Assembly (NCBI RefSeq): GCF_022458865.1
Contig: NZ_JAJNMU010000030.1
Coordinates: forward strand, 46,048-110,047
Source: Paenibacillus periandrae
GTDB lineage: Bacteria; Bacillota; Bacilli; Paenibacillales; NBRC-103111
Direction of reading: 5' to 3'
Length of the DNA stretch: 64,000 nt
In this document: piece after piece, positions 45,195 through 53,375 of the stretch
How positions within the stretch are numbered: position 1 is the first letter of the stretch
Layout of the letters: each line of letters starts with the position of its first letter
Translations under genes and position numbers: made by a program
The notes under the pieces: generated by a model
Databases searched by the model: none
Told to the model about the DNA's origin: nothing
What the model saw: the letters and a program-made list of their open reading frames with translations, nothing else

Positions 45195-46025
45195 GTGACA
45201 TATGATATAAAATTCGTCAAGGGAACAATAGGATTTATATGTAAGGCTGCCATTTTGATGGTGTTTGTATTCCCGTTTCTATGGATGATTTCAACCTCTC
45301 TGCAAACCTTTCAGGAAACCTTGACGTTTCCGCCAACGTGGATTCCGGCATGGCCGCAATGGAATAATTTTGTGCAAGCGATGCAGTCAGGACCGTTTTT
45401 GACCTACGCCAGAAACTCTCTTGTTGTCACATTGTCCGTCATTATTCTGCAATTAGTTGTGATGATACCGGCCGCGTATGCCTTTGCCAAGTACAAGTTT
45501 GTGGGGAAGGAATTGTTATTTGCCCTGGTTCTGCTGGCATTTATGATTCCCGGGCAGGTCACGTTCATTCCTGTATACCTGATGCTGGCGGATTGGGGAG
45601 TGATTAACTCGCTTTTACCGCAAATTATTCCTTTCATGGCAAACGCATTTGGGATATTTCTGCTACGCCAATATTTTATGCAAATTCCGCAGGAAATCAT
45701 AGAATCAGGACGATTGGATAACGCCAGCGAATTGAAAATTATATGGAAAATTATGATTCCCATGTCCATGCCAGCTTTAGCAACGATTGCTTTATTCAGC
45801 TTTGTCAGTCATTGGAATGATTATTTCTGGCCATTAGTCATGACAGATTCGGCGCAGGTTCGACCTTTGACCATGGGAATCGCCATGCTGAGGGAGACCG
45901 AAGGAATCAGCAACTGGCACATTATCATGGCAGGTAATGTCGTATTGGTTGTTCCTATTCTTATCGTATATCTGTTTACTTCCAGACAAATTGTCAAAGC
46001 TTTTGTTTATTCCGGGATCAAATGA
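45195..46025 (+). CDS. ABC transporter permease, UgpE type
   Basis: 276 residues with six membrane segments and EAA loop ESGRLDNASELKIIWKIMIP, C-terminal SRQIVKAFVYSGIK as usual in this family. AAGGAGGTGTG precedes GTG 45195. Partner of the preceding permease. Confidence 0.92.
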   Translation: MTYDIKFVKGTIGFICKAAILMVFVFPFLWMISTSLQTFQETLTFPPTWIPAWPQWNNFVQAMQSGPFLTYARNSLVVTLSVIILQLVVMIPAAYAFAKYKFVGKELLFALVLLAFMIPGQVTFIPVYLMLADWGVINSLLPQIIPFMANAFGIFLLRQYFMQIPQEIIESGRLDNASELKIIWKIMIPMSMPALATIALFSFVSHWNDYFWPLVMTDSAQVRPLTMGIAMLRETEGISNWHIIMAGNVVLVVPILIVYLFTSRQIVKAFVYSGIK

Positions 46026-46078
46026 TGCCCGAATCACGTTTTATATGAAAACTATGAACCCTATGGAGGTTATCCACT

Positions 46079-47404
46079 ATGAAGAAAACGCTTTCCACCG
46101 GATTATTGTCGATAATGATGCTGTCAACTCTGCTTGCAGCTTGCAGTGGTGGTCCACCGCAGCAAACCATGGAACCGAAAACCAATCCCCAGGCCTCAAC
46201 GACTGCACCGGCGCCGACGGGTACGAGTGGTAAAACCACCGTGCACTTCTGGCATTCCTTAGGCGGCAAAAACGGTGAATACACCGATGCTATGATCAAA
46301 CGGTTTAACGCGTCCCATGACAAAATCGAAGTGGTTGGAACCTTTCAGGGGTCCTATGATGAAACCGTTACCAAGCTTCAGCAGGCGGTTGCCGCCAAAA
46401 GCGGACCGGATGTAGCGATGCTGGAACGCGCTTATGTGCAGATGTTTGCTGATTCTGATGTGCTGGAAGACATGAATCCTTATCTTAAAAAGTCGGGATT
46501 AAGCAGTGATGACTTTACAGCCGGCCTTATGGGACATTCGACTTTTGACAAGAAACTAGTATCCTTGCCACTGAACCGTTCTACCCCGATTTTACATGTA
46601 AACAAGACGATGCTGGATGAAAAAGGGCTCGCTGTACCAAAAACGTGGGACGAATTGAATAAAGTCGCCAACGCTCTGGTCATCAAAGAAAATGGAGAAT
46701 TCAAGCGCTATGGGTACAGCATGCCTTACGACACCTGGTATCCAATTGCCATGATCAGCCAAGCCAAGGGCAAGTTTTTTAATGATGCCAATACTTCAGT
46801 CGGATTTAATAATGGGGAAGGTGTAAAAACTTTTAAATTTTTGAAGGATATGCAAGGCACCGGCGCTCTGTATTATCCACCTGCACAGGATTCAGGCAAC
46901 ATTGTCAATCAGATGTTCACCAGCGGTAAGATCGGTATGATGTTCCAATCCACCGGTGTCATCGGCAGTTTAACCGATTCAGTGAAGTTTGATTATGTAA
47001 CGGCATTCCTGCCGATGGATCAAGTGTATGCGAACCCTACTGGAGGAGCCAACGTAGCATTAATGTCGGATTCCAAAAATAAAGAGGCGGCATGGGAATT
47101 TATTCGTTGGACCATGACCGATCCTCAAGGCGGCTTACAATTCATTTTGGATTCAGGTTATCTGCCTTTCACTAAAAAAATGGTGGAATCCCAACAGATG
47201 AAGGATCTTTGGGCCAAACAACCGAATCGCAAAGTAGCCTATGATCAGCTTCAATATGCGATCGATACGAATAAGAATGTAGCTTGGACGCAGGTTAATC
47301 AAGAATTCAACAAAGCCATTCAGGCCATTATGTATGACAACAAGAATATAGAAGCGACTCTGGATACCTTTAAGAAAGAAACAGAACGGATTATTAAAAA
47401 GTAG
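46079..47404 (+). CDS. Extracellular substrate-binding lipoprotein, UgpB type
   Basis: A 441-residue lipoprotein: signal with lipobox LLAAC at residues ~18-22, a Thr/Pro-rich linker, then a family-1 binding fold starting VHFWHSLGGKNGEYTDAMIK. 'MLERAYVQMFADSDVLEDMN' and the Trp-rich C-terminal half match glycerol-3-phosphate/phosphodiester binding proteins more than oligosaccharide ones. AGGTT... ribosome site before ATG 46079 is modest. The substrate is inferred from the GDPD encoded 22 bases downstream. Confidence 0.9.
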   Translation: MKKTLSTGLLSIMMLSTLLAACSGGPPQQTMEPKTNPQASTTAPAPTGTSGKTTVHFWHSLGGKNGEYTDAMIKRFNASHDKIEVVGTFQGSYDETVTKLQQAVAAKSGPDVAMLERAYVQMFADSDVLEDMNPYLKKSGLSSDDFTAGLMGHSTFDKKLVSLPLNRSTPILHVNKTMLDEKGLAVPKTWDELNKVANALVIKENGEFKRYGYSMPYDTWYPIAMISQAKGKFFNDANTSVGFNNGEGVKTFKFLKDMQGTGALYYPPAQDSGNIVNQMFTSGKIGMMFQSTGVIGSLTDSVKFDYVTAFLPMDQVYANPTGGANVALMSDSKNKEAAWEFIRWTMTDPQGGLQFILDSGYLPFTKKMVESQQMKDLWAKQPNRKVAYDQLQYAIDTNKNVAWTQVNQEFNKAIQAIMYDNKNIEATLDTFKKETERIIKK

Positions 47405-47426
47405 GTGGAAGGATGGGAAATTGCTC

Positions 47427-48188
47427 ATGATTGAACGTCTTGAAAACAATACTGACATCATTGTAGCGGCACATAGAGGATTAAAATCCGATTATCCTGA
47501 AAATACACTGCTTGCCTTTCAAAAAGCACTTGAGTCTGAAGTGGATATGCTGGAGTTTGACCTCCGGCTATCCAAGGACGGTGTTGTTATGGTCATACAC
47601 GATGAAACCTTGGAACGCACCACGAATGGTTTCGGTCAAGTAAGCGACTACACATATGCTGAGCTTAAGCAGTTGGATGCGGGAGCCTGGTTTGGACCTG
47701 TATTCGAGGGACTGAAGATTCCGACCTTTGAAGAGCTATGCAGGCTGCTTGCTGCGTATCCGGATGTGCTCTTAAATGTAGAGATTAAGCCGAGCCCACA
47801 TGCAATAGAGGTTGCGGATAAAGCGGTAGCGATGCTGGAGGTGTATGACTACCTTCCACGCTGCGTCTTCACGAGCTTCGATGCGGAGATTATTGCTTAT
47901 ATCCACGATACGTACCAATTAAAAACCCAGGGATTTCCTGCAGAGTTGATGTCTAATTTTGTTAATGGACCGGACGGCACCTACTCCAAGATGTGGGCGG
48001 CAGGTATCAGTATGAAGCTACTGACACCAATGATCGTCAAGGACTTTTTAAATATGGGTATTAAACCGTGGTGCTACTGCCCTGATATTGATCAACAGGT
48101 TTATTATGCATTAGGTTGCGGTGCATTTTTGATGACCTGCAACAACCCGCGGCCTGCAATGCGGATTCGGGGCCTGATAAGAGAATAG
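47427..48188 (+). CDS. ugpQ: Glycerophosphodiester phosphodiesterase, cytosolic UgpQ-like
   Basis: Hydrolyses glycerophosphodiesters to glycerol-3-phosphate and an alcohol. IVAAHRGLKSDYPENTLLAF (catalytic His, Arg, Glu/Asn), MLEFDLRLSKDGVVMVIHDE (Glu/Asp metal ligands and second His) and NVEIKPSPHA are complete. No signal peptide, so it acts on imported substrate like UgpQ rather than extracellular GlpQ. AAGGATGGG lies upstream of ATG 47427; TTG 47421 is alternative. It is embedded in the operon between the binding protein and the TagC-like gene. Confidence 0.92.
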   Translation: MIERLENNTDIIVAAHRGLKSDYPENTLLAFQKALESEVDMLEFDLRLSKDGVVMVIHDETLERTTNGFGQVSDYTYAELKQLDAGAWFGPVFEGLKIPTFEELCRLLAAYPDVLLNVEIKPSPHAIEVADKAVAMLEVYDYLPRCVFTSFDAEIIAYIHDTYQLKTQGFPAELMSNFVNGPDGTYSKMWAAGISMKLLTPMIVKDFLNMGIKPWCYCPDIDQQVYYALGCGAFLMTCNNPRPAMRIRGLIRE

Positions 48189-48199
48189 AGAGGTGACCT

Positions 48200-49294
48200 A
48201 TGAAATCTTTTACTGGAACCATGAAACAGGTAATTCGTCGGGCATTTAACAGAAAATATCTTTTGAAAATTATCATTGGAGCGGCAGTATTAAGCCTGCT
48301 TCCATTGTTTTCTGCGACTACCCGAGCAGAGCACGACGTTGTAAATTCAAAGATGTTTGTGCTTTCGGACCCGGCTTCTGAATGGATTCATGAAAAAGCG
48401 CTGCAGGATGGCACGGTCATGCAATCGTTCGCCTTCGATAATGTAAATCAGCATATTTATGTGGTTCAATTAATGGCAGGCGGTCAGCAGCTGCCGGGAG
48501 AGAACGCTGTGGTTAACGGAGCAAACAGAGATGCAAACGGGGATTTGGCATTAACGCAGCTAGACATGCAGGGTAATAAGCTTGGCTATATGTACCTGAA
48601 AGGGTTCGGTCATGGAGTTCAGATCGGTGTGGAAACAGTGGGCGAAGCAGTCTATTTATGGACAGAAACGGATTCTGTAAAAGAGGGCAGCAGCGGCTGG
48701 GGAACGCAAATTGGCAGATTCGCATTCGAGAACGGTAAGATTCTAAGCACAGAATCGCCGGATATTGAAAAATATCGCCCTGTGGATGGCGCAGATCGGA
48801 CGACGGTCAATATTGATCCGGCTAATAGTTTGTTGACCCTGCGTTATCGTCTTAATGGTGTATTCCATTTTGGCGTGTATGAGCTGGAAGAAATTAAAAA
48901 GAACCACTACACTCCCTTGGCTGACGTTCTTCAACCGCCGGTTGGCACCTTCCAAGGATTTGCTTCCTACGGCGGGTATTTGTACCTTCTTGAAGGCAGC
49001 TCTTACGGTTCAGCCGGTTCGGTTGCGCCTATCGGGAATACGTACATCACAGCTGTAGATTTAAACACGGGAGATGTGATTGACAAGCAGCTCATAACAG
49101 CAGGAGATACGCTCTCATTCAGAGAACCGGAAGGACTCGGCATTCATCTTACAAATTCCACACAACCGGAGAACGCTCAATTAAGTTTTGGTTTCGCCTC
49201 CAATTTTACGCCTAACCGATTGGCAAGTATTTATTATGTAGACCGGCTGCTTCCTCCTGAAGACGCTATTCATAGGGATGCGGTTACGGATTGA
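48200..49294 (+). CDS. Secreted TagC/helveticin-J-like beta-propeller protein
   Basis: 364 residues with a basic N-terminus and signal peptide (~residues 22-43, LLKIIIGAAVLSLLPLFSAT). The mature part has the hallmarks of proteins annotated 'teichoic acid biosynthesis protein C' and helveticin J: MQSFAFDNVNQHIYVVQL, GDLALTQLDMQGNKLGYMYL, KGFGHGVQIGVE, LWTETD, FQGFASYGGYLYLLEG and FREPEGLGIH. The biochemical role of this family is not established; relatives include phage receptor-binding and bacteriocin-like proteins, which suggests binding to wall polymer. Starts 11 bases after the GDPD stop with GAGAGGTGA, so it is certainly in the operon. Confidence 0.82.
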   Translation: MKSFTGTMKQVIRRAFNRKYLLKIIIGAAVLSLLPLFSATTRAEHDVVNSKMFVLSDPASEWIHEKALQDGTVMQSFAFDNVNQHIYVVQLMAGGQQLPGENAVVNGANRDANGDLALTQLDMQGNKLGYMYLKGFGHGVQIGVETVGEAVYLWTETDSVKEGSSGWGTQIGRFAFENGKILSTESPDIEKYRPVDGADRTTVNIDPANSLLTLRYRLNGVFHFGVYELEEIKKNHYTPLADVLQPPVGTFQGFASYGGYLYLLEGSSYGSAGSVAPIGNTYITAVDLNTGDVIDKQLITAGDTLSFREPEGLGIHLTNSTQPENAQLSFGFASNFTPNRLASIYYVDRLLPPEDAIHRDAVTD

Positions 49295-49297
49295 AGG

Positions 49298-49831
49298 ATG
49301 GGACTGGAATTGATCGAAATGTGGCATAACGTATTTTCGGTAACTCATTTTGAAATGTATGTACGCATCTTGATGAGTGCTTTTGTAGGCTTTATTATTG
49401 GATTGGATCGTGAAACCAAAAATAAACCGGCTGGTATTAAAACATTCATGTATGTTTGTGTATCCAGCGCATTATTAACGATTATTTCGATATACAGTGT
49501 GGAGCAGTATAGCTCGGAAACGAACCGGACCATGATGGATCCCATGCGTTTGGCGGCTCAAATTGTAGCTGGCCTTGGATTTCTGGGGGCTGGTGTTATT
49601 CTAAAGGACGGCTTTCAAGTGAAGGGATTAACTTCAGCAGCTATGATCTTATTTGTAGGCGGTGTTGGTATTGGAATCGGCGCCGGGTTCTATGGACTCA
49701 TTGTTTTTACCGTATTCATCTCCATGGTTGTGGCCCGAATGGGCAATTATATCGAATCCAACCGACTTGCGAGGTCGAAGTTGGTTCAGGTGGAGAATAG
49801 CGTCACACGTTCGGATGCATCCGATTGCTGA
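49298..49831 (+). CDS. MgtC/SapB family membrane protein
   Basis: 177 residues with about five membrane segments. FVGFIIGLDRETKNKPAGIKT near the N-terminus and GFLGAGVILKDGFQVKGLTS...VGGVGIGIGAGFYG are classical MgtC motifs. The C-terminal cytoplasmic ACT-like domain of longer members is absent. MgtC proteins are linked to Mg2+ limitation, ATP synthase control and phosphate uptake. Start codon lies 3 bases after the preceding stop (ATGGGACTGGAATTG), with the ribosome site inside the TagC-like gene. A strong terminator follows. Confidence 0.9.
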   Translation: MGLELIEMWHNVFSVTHFEMYVRILMSAFVGFIIGLDRETKNKPAGIKTFMYVCVSSALLTIISIYSVEQYSSETNRTMMDPMRLAAQIVAGLGFLGAGVILKDGFQVKGLTSAAMILFVGGVGIGIGAGFYGLIVFTVFISMVVARMGNYIESNRLARSKLVQVENSVTRSDASDC

Positions 49832-49909
49832 TTGAGAGAGATTAATCCACTTCTCGGTTAGAGATTAAGCAGCTTGCTCGCTCAGTACACAAATTCAAAT
49901 AATAGCAAC

Positions 49910-49966
49910 AACATCCCTGACCAACGGCTGGCGCCAAAGCGCTGCAGTCGGTTCGGGATGTTTTTG
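49910..49966 (+). terminator. Rho-independent terminator of the DeoR-MgtC operon
   Basis: AACATCCCTGACC pairs with GGTTCGGGATGTT over a partly structured loop, followed by TTTTT. Confidence 0.85.
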
Positions 49967-50405
49967 GCTTTCTAAATTCGGTTAAACAACTAAGTCTTTG
50001 ACAACATCTTGAGGAAAGGGCCGACAGAATCTGTTCCATTGTTAACAGGCAAACCGTCCATATATATTGAAACTTTAGTTCATCCTTTTTAATAAAAAAT
50101 CTGATTTCCCCTCAGAGCTATCAATGAGCAGTCGCAGGATTAGCTGGGGATTTAATGAATTCAAGTTTCTGTGGCACTCGAAGATGCGGAGAAGCTGTTT
50201 AGCTGAAAGGCAGGTACCTTAATCATTGCTCTGAGTTTTAGCAAAAAAGTCGATTTTGTGCAAATACTCGCAGGGAAGACCTATCGCATAACGGAAATAA
50301 TTTATGACAATAGACAGGTAGTCAAATACATTATGCAAAGACAATGCCAGTATTTCCCTATAAACTAAACTCATATCCAAGCGATGAGAGAGGGAGATTG
50401 TACCA
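49967..50405. other. Intergenic region without a supported gene
   Basis: A short open stretch near 50230-50368 (VDFVQILAGKTYRITEIIYD) looks protein-like but has no start or ribosome site. The promoter for the two dehydrogenases must be here; none stands out. Confidence 0.3.
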
Positions 50406-51410
50406 ATGAGTACGAAAATGAAAATGCTGCAAATTATTGGCCCCGGTCAGTATACAATCATTAATGTGGATGTGCCTCAAGTCAAGGATCATGAAATACT
50501 GGTGCAAATTAAAATCGTAGCTACGTGTCCACGTTGGGATTTAAACATGATGGGAGGAACGGATATGTTCGATGCTTCCAAAGCTCTCGAATATCCTCTT
50601 CTTCCGGGATGGCCAGGGCATGAGGCGGCAGGCATTGTAAAAGCGGTAGGCAGCGGTGTGATTGGCTATCAAGTGGGTGATCGCGTCGCGTCGCTTGAGC
50701 ATATAGCAGGAAATGGTGCTTATGCCGAATATTTATGTTACCGTGAGCATGAGCTGATCAAGCTGCCGGATTCGATCTCGTTCAAGCAGGCGGTATCGTT
50801 CGAACTGCTGAAATGTGTGATGATCGGACTCTTGCAACTCGGTGATTTACGCGGCAAATCGATTGTTGTCTCCGGACTCGGGCCAGCAGGTATTCTTGCT
50901 CTGCAAATGGCGCGAATCTGGGGCGCATCTGAAGTCATTGGAGTTGATCTAAGCATAGAACGCATTCGTTATGTGAACGAGCTTGGAATCGGAGAAGCTA
51001 TGCACCCAGACGAGATTGGCAGCCGACGCTTTGATCTTGGATACGACTGTGTGGGCGCGGCTCCGTCTGTGCAAAATCTGCTTCGTATCGTCGATCGCCA
51101 TGTCGTTGTTTTCGGCGTTTTGAAAGGTACGGTGCAGTACGAGGATCATTTGTGGTTCAAAGGCATGAAGCTTGAATCCTATCAATACCGTCGCTTCAAT
51201 GAACGTGATCGGGAATTGTTGATCGATGCTGTGTCCAGTAAAGGCCTGAACATGGAATGCATTCAAACGCATCATGTTCCATTTACACAGTATCAGGAAG
51301 CGGTTGAATTGTTGAAATCGCAAACCGCGATTAAAGTGCATTTTTATCCGGGTACTGACTTTATCTCCGATGGACTAGGGGATGACAGCCAGAAAGGAGC
51401 AGTCGAATGA
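50406..51410 (+). CDS. Zinc-binding-type (MDR) alcohol dehydrogenase-like protein 1
   Basis: 334 residues of the medium-chain dehydrogenase superfamily: LLPGWPGHEAAGIVKAVGSG, YQVGDRVASLEH and cofactor loop VVSGLGPAGILALQMARIWG. The catalytic Cys position (ATCPRWDLNMMGG) and the GHE motif are kept; the four-Cys structural zinc lobe is missing. AGGGAGATTGTACC precedes ATG 50406. Its stop overlaps the start of a second MDR gene. Substrate unknown, perhaps a sugar alcohol as both lie between two carbohydrate or phosphoester loci. Confidence 0.85.
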   Translation: MSTKMKMLQIIGPGQYTIINVDVPQVKDHEILVQIKIVATCPRWDLNMMGGTDMFDASKALEYPLLPGWPGHEAAGIVKAVGSGVIGYQVGDRVASLEHIAGNGAYAEYLCYREHELIKLPDSISFKQAVSFELLKCVMIGLLQLGDLRGKSIVVSGLGPAGILALQMARIWGASEVIGVDLSIERIRYVNELGIGEAMHPDEIGSRRFDLGYDCVGAAPSVQNLLRIVDRHVVVFGVLKGTVQYEDHLWFKGMKLESYQYRRFNERDRELLIDAVSSKGLNMECIQTHHVPFTQYQEAVELLKSQTAIKVHFYPGTDFISDGLGDDSQKGAVE

Positions 51411-52399
51411 TAGGAAAAGCAGTCGTTTTTACGGATCGATTGAAGGTGTCTGTTCAGGAGGTGGAAATTCCGGAACCGCATCATAATGAGGTTGTTATTG
51501 ATGTGGAGGTTTCCTGGATCAGTAATGGGACCGAATCGTCCTTTCTGCGCGGAGAGCGCATTGCCGGGGATACGCCATACCATTCCAATGCAGCCTGGCC
51601 ATTTCCGATTGTTGCTGGTTATCAGAAGGTAGGTGTAATCCGGCAGATCGGTTCCGAGGTGTCGGGGTTGCAGGTTGGTGACCGTGTATTTGCTACCATC
51701 AGCAGAGTGACGGGCATGTTTAACCCTTACGGTGGCCATATCAACCCTGCTGTAACTGCTGCAGATCAGGTGTGGAAGCTTCCTGAAGGGGCGAACTCCA
51801 TCGATTATTGCGGTCTTGTTCTGACCCAGGTCGGGTATAACTGTGGAATGCGAGCATCTGTGAGGAATGGCGACTGTGTCGTTGTTATCGGGGATGGCCT
51901 GGTAGGCCAATGGACAGTGCAAACATTGCTGAATCGCGGGGCGCGGGTAATGGTACTGGGACGTCATGATGAGCGTTTGCGGTATTTGCCGGACAAGGCT
52001 GTCGGTATTAATACGAGATTATGTTCTTTCACGGAAGCTGTAAGTGATTTTGCTGGTTCTGACGGAATCTCTGTCCTCGTGGATACCGTAGGTGATTTGA
52101 CTACCGTCGAGCAATGCTTTCAACCATTTAGACGAAACGCTCATTTCGTGTCCGCAGGCTTTTATGGATTGTCAGGAAAGATTGATATCCAGAAGCTTCG
52201 TGACAAAGAGATTACATTGCATGCACCTGCTGGTTGGACCAAGGAGCGTATGGATGCAGCGCGCGACGGGATTCGTGACCAATGGCTGCAGACGGGTGCA
52301 CTCGTGACGCATCGATTTCCCGTGAATCGTGCTGACGAGGCATGGCAGTTGATTGTTGGCAAGAGTGAGCCCAGTCTGGGAGTTATCCTCGAATGGTAG
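51407..52399 (+). CDS. Zinc-binding-type (MDR) alcohol dehydrogenase-like protein 2
   Basis: 330 residues, MDR superfamily: FPIVAGYQKVGVIRQIGSEV, LQVGDRVFATIS and cofactor loop VVIGDGLVGQWTVQTL. Instead of a catalytic Cys in the usual place it has SWISNGTESSFLRGE, as in the bacteriochlorophyllide-/threonine-dehydrogenase-like subgroup with poor zinc binding. AAAGGAG precedes ATG 51407, which overlaps the stop of the partner (ATGA). The pair may act successively, or as an oxidoreductase and epimerase-like couple on a polyol. Confidence 0.85.
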   Translation: MIGKAVVFTDRLKVSVQEVEIPEPHHNEVVIDVEVSWISNGTESSFLRGERIAGDTPYHSNAAWPFPIVAGYQKVGVIRQIGSEVSGLQVGDRVFATISRVTGMFNPYGGHINPAVTAADQVWKLPEGANSIDYCGLVLTQVGYNCGMRASVRNGDCVVVIGDGLVGQWTVQTLLNRGARVMVLGRHDERLRYLPDKAVGINTRLCSFTEAVSDFAGSDGISVLVDTVGDLTTVEQCFQPFRRNAHFVSAGFYGLSGKIDIQKLRDKEITLHAPAGWTKERMDAARDGIRDQWLQTGALVTHRFPVNRADEAWQLIVGKSEPSLGVILEW

Positions 52400-52439
52400 C
52401 TGCGTTATGACAGATAGGCTAATCTACCTCTAACAAAAA

Positions 52440-52506
52440 ATGCACCCCTTAGCACGCATCGGATAAACTTTGAGTTTAATCCAATGTGTATGCTAAGGGG
52501 TGCACT
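52440..52506. terminator. Long bidirectional terminator
   Basis: TGCACCCCTTAGCA pairs with TGCTAAGGGGTGCA, with an inner GATAAAC/GTTTAATC arm. An A run on the left becomes a T run for the minus-strand GntR gene. It separates the convergent MDR and GntR genes. Confidence 0.88.
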
Positions 52507-52510
52507 TGCT

Positions 52511-53167
52511 TTAGCTATCAAACCCCGGAACATCCATCGCAGTCCGATATAGGATCTTTTCAAACGCTTCGATCAGCGATTGTTTGGCTTCTCCGAAATT
52601 CCCTTTAAGTATTGATTCGTATACCGATTGATTGATTCGATTTGCAGAGTAGTGCTGCAGATGGGGTGTTTGTTTCCAATGAAGCAATGATTTCATTATG
52701 ACCTTGTCTTTGTAGGAATCGATCATATTCAGCATCGTATCGTTGTTTGCTGCAGAAATGACAGTTCGTCTGAACAAAACAGAATTTTCAATGTATACCT
52801 TATAATCATTATTTCGGCTGGCTTCTATTTGTATGTCTAGATATGATTTCAACTTCTTTTCATCGAACGTGTATTGACGCAATACAGCTTGATCCAGCAC
52901 GTACAATTGCAGAGCCAAAATCGATTCATAGATGTGTACGAGTTCTTTATGAGAGATATCCTTCACCAGGATGCCCCGTTTGTTGAAGGATACGATAAAT
53001 CCCTCTGATTCCAAGCGAGAGAGCGCGGACCGTATTGGAGTGCGACTCATATTAAATTCAATGGCAAGCTCGTTTTCGGATAATACTGTTCCAGGCAAGT
53101 ATTCGCAGGAGATAATCTTTTGGCGAATATTGGTATAGGCAATAGATTCTAAGGATAATTTGGGCAT
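52511..53167 (-). CDS. GntR family transcriptional regulator (FadR/FCD-like)
   Basis: 218 residues. The N-terminal winged helix reads IRQKIISCEYLPGTVLSENE then FNMSRTPIRSALSRLESEGF, followed by KRGILVKDIS. The C-terminal all-helical domain resembles FCD but its metal-binding Asp/His set is not obvious. ATG 53167 is preceded by GAAGGG. It is divergent from the phosphatase/ABC operon at 53376, and probable operator repeats lie in the shared 200-base intergenic region, so it most likely controls that operon. Confidence 0.88.
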   Translation of the reverse strand: MPKLSLESIAYTNIRQKIISCEYLPGTVLSENELAIEFNMSRTPIRSALSRLESEGFIVSFNKRGILVKDISHKELVHIYESILALQLYVLDQAVLRQYTFDEKKLKSYLDIQIEASRNNDYKVYIENSVLFRRTVISAANNDTMLNMIDSYKDKVIMKSLLHWKQTPHLQHYSANRINQSVYESILKGNFGEAKQSLIEAFEKILYRTAMDVPGFDS

Positions 53168-53319
53168 TGTCAAAATGTTCCCTTCAGCTTTATCTCACTA
53201 GAATTCTACACGGTTTGACTCGATGTTGCAATAAAAAACGAATCTGAGCCGATTGCTCGGAGCGGCAATTTCATTAATAAATTCTTCATTAAACGATGAT
53301 ATTCATTTAACAAATGAAT

Positions 53320-53352
53320 TGTACACTTATATGTATACATTAATGGATACAT
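53320..53352. promoter_or_regulatory. Candidate GntR operator cluster
   Basis: ATGTATACAT (53331-53340) is a perfect palindrome, and ATGTAT...ATACAT (53331-53352) forms a second inverted repeat. TGTAC at 53320 adds a half-site. TGTA/TACA half-sites are typical of GntR-family sites. The sites lie 24 bases before the phosphatase start. Confidence 0.55.
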
Positions 53353-53375
53353 AAGAGAGGGGTTCAACAAAAGTA

